A DNA stretch of 64,000 bases, from positions 1-64,000 of the forward strand of contig JAIQDT010007337.1 in assembly GCA_021521415.1 (NCBI GenBank), written 5' to 3'. Every line of letters starts with the position of its first letter. The first letter of the stretch is position 1. The position numbers and the translations under genes are program-made. This DNA is from Bidens hawaiensis (Eukaryota; Streptophyta; Magnoliopsida; Asterales; Asteraceae). The notes under the pieces are model-generated. The model saw nothing but the letters and a program-made list of their open reading frames with translations. It ran no database searches and had not been told where the DNA came from. Shown here one piece after another: positions 23,397-33,335 of this stretch.

Positions 23397-23561
23397 CCCT
23401 ACAGGTAAGTCGTGTATGCGCGCGTATGAGTGAATGAGGCAAAGATATAAGGATAACGAAAGACTAAATAAAAAATATATGCAGTGCATAGAAATTATAA
23501 CTAATGGGTCGTTGCGGTTATAGTCTAGTATGCATGCAAATTCTAGTTCGCTATAACCAAT

Positions 23562-23574
23562 GGCTCTGATACCA
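23562..23574 (-). other. primer-binding site of the minus-strand Tekay copy
   Basis: ggctctgatacca on the plus strand is TGGTATCAGAGCC on the minus strand, three bases inside the LTR. It is the same initiator tRNA-Met site as at 16190-16202. Confidence 0.9.
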
Positions 23575-23577
23575 ATC

Positions 23578-26082
23578 TGTCACATCCCCAAAATCCACTA
23601 ACGGAGTTTTACCGTCAGAGGGTGTGAACTAACATGATCAGAATCATTAGTTATAATCAAAAACCATAAATAAAGTTTTCAAACCACGAAACATTTAAGT
23701 TTAAATAAGTGCAGAAACGTAAATTCGTAAACCAAGTGTTGGGTCGCACAGGACGACTTAAAACCCAATTAATAACAGTTTAAAAACAAGTTTGAAAAAA
23801 CGATAGAGTTCAATGAAATGCATGTTCCTATACCGCGCGCCCGCCTCGGCTACCTGAGAATAACATACTAAAAGTGTCAACACAGGGTTGGTGAGTTCAC
23901 ATATATAAATAAAGAAAATGTTTGCGTTTAAGTGTTTGCGTTTGTGTTACCAGATAATGTTATGTCAATTATATATCGATAGGTAGCTAGCCTATAAAAC
24001 AAGTATTACTAAGTGTTCGACACCGAAGCTGACTGTTTATCAATTGCCTTGCCACCATGTCTACCACGACCATGGAAAATGTGTTAGCCAAGATTACACC
24101 CACTCGACCTGCCGTCGAGTTTAGAGTTGGGTGGGGTTTGTCAAACCCAGTAGTACTACTCAACAGTGACTCGCTATTATACAAATACTAAATGGTTCAA
24201 TGTTATGAAGGACTTTAGTTGGTTCGTTTGCCACTTAGCCTTACAAGTGATATATAACAAATAACAAAATCTAAAGAGTTTTGGAGTATGTTATCTCCCC
24301 CAAGTAAAAAGAGTTTAAAAGAGTAAAAGAGGAACGTGAAACTCACTGTTTGCGAAGAATTCAAAAACAAGTCAACCGAGAGATGCGCGTCACAGAAAAT
24401 CCTCACTTGCGCTCTAAAACAAGAATGAGATTTTCTAAGTGTTGGAACTATTATTGAGTCTCTAGACTCGGCACATAATACCTATGCATGAGATACGTTT
24501 CGTGTTTCGCTTTTGAATTATGTGTGACTCGACAAACACATTGGTGACACGTTACATATGTATACAACTACTTAAGCATCAAATACTACATTGTAAATTA
24601 CTAGTAAATTATTCCCCACAAGGGGCAATTTAGTCAAAACATAGCAATTATCTAGCAACAAGCACGTTTCATGTATTTTCACATAGTTCAGCAGCTAGTT
24701 TTATCAAGACAGATTTCTACTTGAAAGATTACTCTATTCAACAGATCATAACATATCAATTAATTCGCCAAAAATCGTCACAAAAGCACACATGAGTTAG
24801 GTTTCCAGAACTATTTTTATTGTATTTTTATTCCACATAGTTTTCTCACAAAGACCAAAATTTTACAGTAACTCACAGCCGTCAAAATCATGCGCAACAG
24901 AATGATATTTGTTATTCCCGTTGAATGGTAATTTCAATTAATGCAAGACCAGTTGGGTTAGATTCTTAACTCAATATGTTAACTTCCAGAAGTGAAACTA
25001 ACCCATTTGGTCTTGTAGTTTATGAGATATGATAATTACAAAAAAGCCTAACAGCAGACCTTATAATTCAGACTTGCACTTCAGTTTTGTAAAATAATAA
25101 AATTTAACTTTTACATGTCCTAAAATTACAAACTTGGACTTTATAGAAACTAGACTCAACCTAGTACACCGTAGTGTTAATAATTTCGACCAATTACCAT
25201 ATTAACATTCAGTTACAGTCATCTAAACATAAACTTAACAATCTGTCCAGTACCAGTTTACATCAAAACTCAACATAACAACAATCTATGAACCATAATC
25301 CATGCATATAACACTCTAGACACAATATTTACCAACCATGCATATCAATCTCACATTACACACATAGTTAGGGTTTTTCTTGAAAGTTTAAATCAAAGAA
25401 CAAGTGATTATCAAACAACAATAACACAACTAGTTATCAATTTCATTAGCAAATCATCATCAAGCATGTAATCAAACCCTAACTCATCTTAATCATCAAT
25501 TTCGTGAATTAGGGTTTTGGATTAACCCATTCAATATCAAAATTAAACATATAGAACGCATAGAGGAGTTGTTAATACCTTCCTAGCACCTTAATTCTTC
25601 AACAACACTTGAAAGAAGGTTGTATGTATGTGTGTGTGATGTGACGGCAGCCAAGAAGAGAGGGAGGGGGAGGGGCGATCGGGTTTGGGAGGGGAGGAAA
25701 GAGGTTAGGGTTTTTGTTATTATTTAATAATAATATGTTACACAGTAGCCCCTCCACTTTTAGTTATTACTTTTCTAGCATAAAATAGACTTTTACATCT
25801 TGAGTTAATGTTCTACATATAAATATCAAATAATACATAAACCTAACACATAATTATCAAATAGTTATTGTTTTGTTGTTTGTCGTTTGTTCATCAATGG
25901 TTTGCGTCAACTCGTTTGCATTTCGGTGCAATCCCGAAAGACTACATGCGTAGTGATTATCAAGCGTCATTTAAAACCCTAGTTTAAATGTAATGAGATG
26001 TGCGTTATAGATCAAGTGATCTTAAGTTTGAATTGACGGAGTTTGAATTAACGAAGTTAACCTGAAATTGTCGAGTGTCACA
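23578..26082 (-). repeat. full-length 5' LTR of the minus-strand Tekay element
   Basis: 2505 bases. On the minus strand it begins TGTGACACTCGACAATTTCA and ends GGGGATGTGACA. It matches the solo LTR 26593-39309 and the two partial LTRs of the inverted centre. The ORFs inside it (for example 23987-24184) recur in every LTR copy only because the DNA is the same. Confidence 0.9.
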
Positions 26083-26087
26083 TATAT

Positions 26088-26592
26088 ATATATATCAATC
26101 ATATCTTTTAACTACCACCTAGCGGTACATACAATATCCGAAGTTCGTTCACGCACCGTCAAGCAATCATCATACATGAATCATACAAGACATACACTTA
26201 CCACTTAAGGTAAGTGTACTAACTATCACATAGAGTATGCACACAGCCCCAAAAACATAACAAGGAAGTGGGGCTAGAAACTCACCTGAATGCGGTTATG
26301 TTCACCATTTACTGTTATTCCTTTCTTTAGGTGTGCGCGACTAACTGTATAACAATTACATGTATCAATTAACTATCACTATTCATATCGTATTTCTACT
26401 TTAATTATAACCATCGACAGACGGGGGTCTAGAGGCAGCAAGGTTCTAGGGGCGGCAGCCCCTAGCGGGGTTCAAGGGGCAGAGCCCCTGGCTGGGGTTA
26501 AGCTGGCAGGTCAGCTTGGAAAAAATTTATTTTCATTAACTGTCTTAACACATTTTCCATTAGGATCTCATAATAATATTTTATTGTTAACC
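26088..26592. other. host LTR-like sequence between the two Tekay insertions
   Basis: It continues the sequence seen left of 14921. cttgcagta-type coding signals are absent. It includes a G/C-rich patch (about 26430-26520) with short inverted blocks aggggcggcagcccct and aggggcagagcccct. Confidence 0.5.
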
Positions 26593-26763
26593 TGTGACAC
26601 TCGTCAATTTCAGGTTAACTCCGTTAATCCAAACTCCGTCAATTCAAACTTAAGATCACAAGAAATATAACGCACATCTCATTACATTTAAACTAGGGTT
26701 TTAAATGACGTTTGACAATCACTACACATGTAGTCTTTCGGGATTGCACCGAAACGCACACGA

Positions 26764-27230
26764 TGTAGGTTCCCGGACGGATCTTACACGGGATATCGCT
26801 ATCTACGCAGGTGCGGAATCCCTGCGTAGGTAGTTACGAGCGTAGAATACGTAAAACACGAACACACGATACAAACGAAACCACGTTATATTATAACTCG
26901 AACCACGTCTATTACAGACACTTGACACGTGAAATGATCACAACTACCACGAACTCTAAAACTAACTATCAAAAACCGAACCTTAAACAGTAACCCGTAG
27001 GTTACTTAAATACACGACAACTTCGCCTCAGGCGAAGTTGTCAATAACTTCGCTTGTTGAACAAGTTCGCCTAGGCGAACTTGTCAACAACTTCGCTTGT
27101 TCAACAAGTTCGCCTAAGCGAACTTGTTGACAAATTCGCTTACATACATAAAGATAAACTTAAACACAATTACATTACAGACTCGATTACAAACGCTAGA
27201 CTATGAACTACTGACATCTATGTACCAACA
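26764..27230 (-). repeat. 3' LTR of Copia element C
   Basis: 467 bases, tgtaggttcc to gtaccaaca. It contains palindromes at 27016-27042 and 27061-27084 and a third imperfect one to about 27131, all made of AACTTCGC/GCGAAGTT or AAGTTCGC/GCGAACTT. Confidence 0.95.
27005..27012 (-). promoter_or_regulatory. TATA-like box of the element C LTR
   Basis: TATTTAAG on the minus strand lies four bases downstream of the last palindrome of the array. The same arrangement is in the other LTR of C and, with TATATAA, in element D. This is inferred to be the core promoter for the genomic RNA. Confidence 0.45.
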
Positions 27231-27243
27231 GACTCCCCCTTGG
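27231..27243 (-). other. polypurine tract of element C
   Basis: CCAAGGGGGAGTC on the minus strand, directly before the 3' LTR, is the expected plus-strand priming site. Element D has the identical 13 bases at 51693-51705. Confidence 0.85.
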
Positions 27244-27310
27244 CAGTAGCTTCATATCTTGATCTTCATAGCTTGTGTCTTGTAATCTCTCGTCTTCTCT
27301 CTGCATCCCC

Positions 27311-28495
27311 TCAAGCATGCACTCCCTGTCTAACACATACAGAGACCAGCTTCTGGTACTTCTTAGCTTCCTCTTTCCAAGCAGGAATGTAGAAAATCTT
27401 CTTAGCATGTAGTACCTGCAAGTCAGCTTGAGACAGATTGACTAAGTTCATAGGATCATACACCCTCATAATCTCTTGCTCATCTTCATCCTCCATGACT
27501 GCTTCAGCAGTCTCACAGTCCACGTACCCCCATTTCAAATCTTTTAAGACATTCTTGGGCATCACCTTCATCGGCACTTCTTTTAAATTACGGACTGGTT
27601 TATACTTCATAACCATCCATGGTTTGCCGTCTGCCCTCATCCCTCTATCTTTATCTTCCACTAACTTCCCTTTCTGAGGCTTCAGAAGTTCAAACTTTTT
27701 ATCTTTGATGGCCTCCTTCCAAACAATTTTCCCAATCATCCTCGCCATATTATCATTACTTCTGTTTATCAGCCCCAGTCTCGCTAAGTCTTTCACCTCA
27801 CACTCCGGTAAGGTATTCAGGGATCTTAACATCCTCTTGAAGTACTGAATGCCGTCGTAACGTTTGATCACAAATAATCTCAACTCTTCATCGTACAACC
27901 AGCATATGATTCCTTTCTTCGACTCTGCATATCCCTTTATATTGTACGACTTTTTGAACATCGTCGGTACTGCTGGCTTCTTCGTCTTTACAAACCACTG
28001 AGCGCGGCCTTCCTTCCAGTTAGGCTGATCTTCCCACTCAGTGTTGTCAACCTCAGCAGCTTCACATATAGTCGACTGTTCAACCACAGGGATCTCATGC
28101 TCGACATTTTCTTCAATAATCTCTCATTCCTCTATCACATTCTCAACCACAATTTCTGCACCAATCTTTTCAATCTCACTGATTGGCAGAACATCTTCAT
28201 CAAATAACACATCGTCGCTGAACATGTCATCATCAAGTTCCTTCAGCGCATCGATCACGTCATCCTCCACCATCACTACATCATCACCACCAGCCGCTTC
28301 GGTAGACTCCACCTCAGCTGTGGAAGCCCCAAGAGCTTGAGAGGTTCTTGGCAGCTCACCACCTGCACCTTCCGGTGCATTGGGATCATCGTCTCGGTCT
28401 TCTCGACGCTTGGTCCTCAACTCATCTCCTCTACAGCTCATCTCCCCCTGAGATGCCAAGAACACCTTCAAGGTGTTCTTGAAGTAAAATAACAC
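27311..28495 (-). pseudogene. ORF3 of Copia element C (post-pol accessory ORF), C-terminal half, one stop
   Basis: The ORF starts with a Met at 28495 and ends at 27311. A single TGA at about 28121-28126 (GGA or GGT in the D copy) splits it. The first part is acidic and low-complexity. The second (from about 28060 down) is compact and conserved with element D, including KSYNIKGYAESKKGIICWLY and MLRSLNTLPECEVKDLA. No known domain, signal peptide or membrane segment is evident, so it is not an envelope protein by sequence. An array of GCGAAGTT palindromes and a TATA box precede it. The N-terminal domain found in D is absent here. The function is unknown. Confidence 0.8.
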
Positions 28496-28580
28496 GAGAT
28501 CGATCGAAAGAACAAGTTCGCCGGATTTTCTGGTCTGTTACAAGTTCGCTGTAAATAATGAATATATTTACTGTTTGAAA

Positions 28581-28589
28581 CCTTTTATA
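28581..28589 (-). promoter_or_regulatory. internal TATA box upstream of ORF3, element C
   Basis: TATAAAAGG on the minus strand lies about 85 bases upstream of the ORF3 start and about 17 bases downstream of a GCGAAGTT array (28606-28673). The pairing copies the LTR promoter layout and recurs in element D, so I infer an internal promoter. Confidence 0.5.
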
Positions 28590-28605
28590 GGGTCAGAGTT
28601 GGTCA

Positions 28606-28673
28606 GACGAAGTTACGGATAACTTCGCCTAGGCGAAGTTATCCACAAGTTCGCCTTATTCAACTACTTCGCC
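28606..28673. repeat. GCGAAGTT palindrome array upstream of ORF3, element C
   Basis: It includes the palindrome ggataacttcgcctaggcgaa and its other half, plus further acttcgcc units. These are the same modules as in the LTR and gag leader. Confidence 0.85.
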
Positions 28674-30011
28674 TATATTTTCAAAACCAACCCTTGTAAA
28701 TTTGAACAATTTGAATTAACTCTTTAAAATTTTCTTTTAAGAATTAAACGTCGTGATCAATTCTAAGTAACCAGTTAAAATCAAAACAACTACAAAACTA
28801 AGAAAAACTTATAAAAATTTAACGAATAAGGGATCAAATTTCAGTCTCGATAGGAACTGCTACGTTTTAGAAAAGATCCGAACAGGAATCATACTAGCTA
28901 CGTGACTGTCACATAGATTCGTGTTTAGCTGTATTATGACATATAGAGACAGGTTGTAGGCAGGTAATATACTTAAGATGGTTTTCATCGTTTCTGTGAT
29001 ACGAGTTAGGTTCAATTAATCCTTAAAATTTAAGTGGGTAACGACTCAGAAATATTGATGCCTCCTATCTATCCTCAAAGCGTATTTGGCTTTCCCCAAG
29101 TCACCCCGAATTGACTTCGACCCATAGTGTCTGATTAACTTGTAAGTATTCTATGTCTGGATCCCGTATTCATTCTTACTCCATGATTGAGAAGTCTCGA
29201 TATCTTGAACTCTCGAATGTTACAATAACTTCATAAGTACTAATTTTTTTTTTTTTTTCAAACGTACTTATAGACTTCAGAGTAATAAGCAACTGCAAGT
29301 CCCTAATCTGGATCACTGCAGTGTCTTGAAACGCCTTCTTCACGTGAATCAGAACACTTACGGGCACGTGTATGACTGGGTAATCACTTTTCTGCCTATC
29401 ATTCGGAAAGATATACATGAAGACACGCAAAACTCTTAAGGAGTTTCCACATAAAATCAAGTAAACTTTAATTTGTATCACATCTACTTTTACGCACCAT
29501 AAAAAGTTACCATGACATACAATGATTGTCCTAAAGCCTTTTAAGCCTAATAACTTCACTAGTTAAGCACACACAATCAGTATATGTATCATTTTCCAAG
29601 GTTGGATCAATTTTCCGTTTAACATAGCAAAGGTACTTCATACGAAGTAACAGACTTGAAAAGTATTTTCATTTCCCAAAAAATTTTGACTTCAGTCACC
29701 CCGATCACGTCAAAGTCTTCAGGTAAACGGCAATCCCGAAGATCCAATGGATCAACTGGACCGACCACATACAAGTATGTGTCCTTCTCACTAAGAATGA
29801 CCGACTAATTTTCAGCGACAGAAAGAAAACACATCTTAACTGCCCCGGTCACTTTCAGTCATCTGGTTAATGGCGACCCTCATTCTCTAAGTAGAAACGA
29901 GGACCAAAACATATCCGAGGATATGTCCATCAAACTGAGGTAACCGACTAATTTTAAGCAATAGTGATGTTTTTTTTTTTTTTTTTTTTTTAAATAAACA
30001 CAAAAACATGG
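28674..30011 (-). other. non-coding spacer between pol and the ORF3 promoter, element C
   Basis: About 1.3 kb after the pol stop with no ORF worth calling. It matches the region 47868-49180 of element D in order (for example the gatccaatggatcaact and tcaccccgaattgac blocks), so it is a conserved part of the element. Long A/T runs occur at 29247-29258 and 29970-29990. Confidence 0.6.
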
Positions 30012-33000
30012 TTACTCGGGATTGATCATCCCGTTCAGCTCAATTAGGTTTTGAAATCTGGATTTATCAAACGCTTTTGTAAATAAATCAGCGAAATTTT
30101 CCAGCGTATCGACCTTTTCGACCTTGATCAGTTTCTTCTCAGCACAATCCCGTATGAAGTGATGACGAATGTCAATATGTTTAGTTTTACTATGCTTCAC
30201 GGGATTGTTAATTACTGAGATGGCAGCAGTGTTATCGATTAAAATAGGAGTGAGTAAGAAATTCATACCATAGTCGCGTAATTGTTGCTGAATCCACAAA
30301 ACCTGAGAACAGCAGTTGGATGCTGCCATATATTCAGCTTCGCACGTTGAGATTGCGACTGACGTCTGTTTCTTGCACTGCCATGAAACTAATCTTCCAC
30401 CGAGAAACTGACATCCTCCTGTTGTCGACTTCCGACTCTGATTGCATCCTCCATAATCAGAATCTGTATATGCTACCAGTTCTACGTCTCCTCCCTTCGG
30501 GTACCACAACCCTAGCTTCGGCTTGCCTTTGAGATAGCGCAAAATCCTCTTCACACCTTTCATGTGAGATTCCTTTGGGTTTGCCTGAAAACGAGCACAA
30601 AGACAAACAGCAAACATTATATCAGGCCTAGAAGCAGTTAAATACATCAAAGAACCTATTATAGCCCGATACTGAGTTGGGTCCACATCTGCGTCACCGT
30701 CTATTTCAGCTCCCAACTTGTGGTTGACGCAAATTGGAGTGTCCAATGGAGAAGAGTCCTCCATCTTGAAGCGCTTGAGGACATCATGAACATATTTTGT
30801 TTGATGAATGAACATCCCATCCTTCTTTTGATCAACCTGCAATCCTAAAAAGAACGTTAGTTCACCCATAGCACTCATCTCGAATCTTTTCTTCATGACG
30901 GCCTCAAATTCCTGACACATGGAGACTCTTGATGCAGCAAATATGATGTCATCCACGTAGACTTGAACTAGCAGGAAGTCACTTCCTTCTCTCTTCACAA
31001 ACAAAGTACTGTCGATCAAACCCCTTTCAAAACCATTTTCTAGCAAGTAGTCCGATAACGTTGAATACCAGGCACGAGGTGCCTGATGTAATCCATACAA
31101 CGCCTTGCTCAACTTGTATACGTGATCAGGAAAGTCTGGGTCAGGAAAACCCGGAGGTTGCTCAACATACACAACCTCATCCACTTTCCCATTGAGGAAC
31201 GCACTCTTCACGTCCAACTGAAACACTTTCATCTTCTTAGAAGCAGCAAACGCCAAAAACAATCTAATCGCTTCCAACCTGGCCACCGGAGCGAACACTT
31301 CATTATAATCTATCCCCTCTTGCTGATTAAATCCTTTAACGACCAGCCTCGCCTTATTTCTTATAATAATCCCCTTTTCATCTCTCTTGCACTTGAACAC
31401 CCATTTTGTGCCTATTGCATGCACATTCCTTGGTTTTTCAACCAAAGTCCAAACTTCCATCTTCTTAAATTGAGCCAACTCTTCTTGCATGGCCTCGACC
31501 CACGAGCTGTCCTTAAGAGCCATTTGATAATTTTTCGGTTCAATCTGGCTAATAAAGCATGAGTACAAACATTCGTTCATTATACCCGTTTCCTTAATGC
31601 TTGTATAAGCACAGGTGTGCTCATTCAAGCTACTTCTGGTTTGTACACCGGAGGACACATCACCTATAACATTTTCCAAAGGGTGATCTATGTGAATTCT
31701 CGTGGTCGGCACAGCACCAACATGCAAATTATCTTCTAAATTAGTAGAGGGCTCATCAATGGTTGTTTCTGGCTGAGAGTGAAAAGGATTGATAAACTCT
31801 TCTTCAGGAGAGACAGCAGGGGAATCGATAGAATTTGATGAGGAAGGTTGACAATCATCAAATAGCTGTCTATGTGCCAAATTTTCCTCCTCATCTAGAA
31901 TCATCTTCGTAGCAACACGTTCTTCTTCTTCTGTACGAACCAAATCAGGTATGTTAAAAGACTTGAAGAGCCTATCATTGTCGAAAATCCCAGGAGGTCC
32001 GATGCTTGGTCTTGGCGATCTGTAACTCGTGATGTCGGTGTTACATACCACTTCAACCTTGCCGTTCGTTGTATTAAAGACACGCCTGTTGGGAGTCCCA
32101 ACTTCATAGCCGACTAAGATTCCTTCATCGGCTGCTTCACCAAACTTTTAATGTGCCTTTAAAATTGAACACGGGGACCCGAAAGCTTCAAGTCCACACA
32201 AATTGGGCTTTCTTCCATGCATCAGCTCGTAGCATGTTTTATTAAGTCTTTTTACCGTTAACACTCTATTCAGGACATAGCAAGCTGTAGAAACAGCTTC
32301 AGCCCAGAACACCACCGGAAGCTTCGAATCAGCCAGCATTGTTCTGGCTCCTTCAATTAAAGTTCTATTCTTCCTTTCAGCCACTCCATTCTGTTGCGGA
32401 GTATACGGAGCGCTGAATTGGTGTTCAATCCCTCTTGACAGACAGAAGATCTCCATTTCAAAATTTTTAAACTCAGAACCATTGTCACTTCTGATGAACT
32501 TCACTCGTTTATCCATAATGTTCTCAACTTTGGTAATCAGATTCTTCACCAGTTGAGCCGTTTCGTCCTTTGATTTCAGGAAGTATACCCACGAGTATCG
32601 TGAGTAGTCATCAGTAATCACCAAGCAATAAGTTGTACCACCTAGACTTCTTACATTCACAGGACCGAAGAGATCCATGTGAAGCAGCTCTAGTGTACTA
32701 GCAACTGAGTTTACTTTCTTGGTGAGATGGGACTTCTTGTGCTGCTTTCCCTTTTTGCACGCAAGACATTTGTCTTCAAAATTGAAACTTTTTAAGGGAA
32801 CACCCAACACAAGCCCATGTCTGACAATATGGTTCATCTTCCGAAGATGAATGTGCCCCATTCTCCTGTGCCACAGTTCAGATTCCGATTCGCTTGCTTT
32901 CGTCAAAAGGCACGATTCTTCCGTTGACATTTCAGTTGAACTTAGATCCATCATATACGTATTTCGATCACGTGGAGCCTTCATAACTATCCACTCCTCT

Positions 33001-33326
33001 GGTATTTGAAAACCAGCCTTTAACACAATCGCATCAGTCTTCGTGAAGTGTACGGTATAATCTTTATCACAAATCTGCGACACACTCAGCAGATTGTGCT
33101 TAAGCTCTTCAACAAAATTCACATTTTCTAACGTCATTTTCCCATTAGTTACCGTACCCCTTCCAGTTATTCTGCCACCACTCTCACCGGCAAAACTGAC
33201 TCTTGCTCCCTGAACAGGTTTTAAATCTTGTAACAAATTCTTGTTACCAGTCATGTGCCGGGAACAGCCGCTGTCCACAACCCAAAGATTATTGGAAGCC
33301 CTGTTCAACTGTTCCTGCACAAACAA
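30012..33326 (-). pseudogene. Copia pol of element C: protease, integrase, RT, RNase H; one stop
   Basis: Protease has VVDSGCSRHMT. The GAG-pre-integrase zinc-binding block has LWHRRMGHIHLRKM and CLACKKGKQHKKSH. The integrase core has LLHMDLFG, IRSDNGSEF and NGVAERKNRTLIEGARTM. RT has QLDVKSAFLNGKVDE and VYVDDIIFAA. RNase H has AYTDSDYGGC, STCEAEYMAAS and KHIDIRHHFIRD. Integrase before RT fixes the Ty1/Copia order. The only lesion is a TAA at about 32148, where element D has TCA. Length and all catalytic residues are otherwise preserved, which fits a very recent loss. Protein start is not at a Met: the frame continues from gag through a stop (see finding). Confidence 0.95.
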
Positions 33327-33335
33327 AAGAGATTA

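Larger units (their letters stand above)
14922..26082. mobile_element. Tekay-type Ty3/Gypsy composite with inverted centre
   Basis: Both outer tips belong to a minus-strand element. The left tip (14922-14957, tgtcacaccctcaaaatcc) is the 3' end of its 3' LTR, and 23578-26082 is its full 5' LTR. TATAT flanks both tips (14917-14921 and 26083-26087). The centre (about 14974-22112) is in the opposite orientation and carries a near-complete plus-strand copy from the second half of a 5' LTR to the first 357 bases of a 3' LTR. Both inversion joints carry short direct duplications. Confidence 0.75.

Noticed and set aside
23987..24184. 65-codon ORF MYNSESLLSSTTGFDKPHPT found three times (also 15580-15777 and 38699-38896)
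   Set aside because: It recurs only because it lies in copies of the same Tekay LTR; no codon-level evidence of selection seen.
26811..26993. 60-codon ORF at the start of both C LTRs (also 36517-36699)
   Set aside because: LTR sequence, antisense to the element; repeated because the LTRs are identical.
27000..27150. CRISPR-like repeat array
   Set aside because: The repeats are palindromic LTR modules without regular spacers, in a plant genome.
28124..28495. ORF3 as an envelope protein
   Set aside because: No signal peptide, membrane segment or cysteine pattern in either half, so the env-like label often given to post-pol ORFs is not supported.
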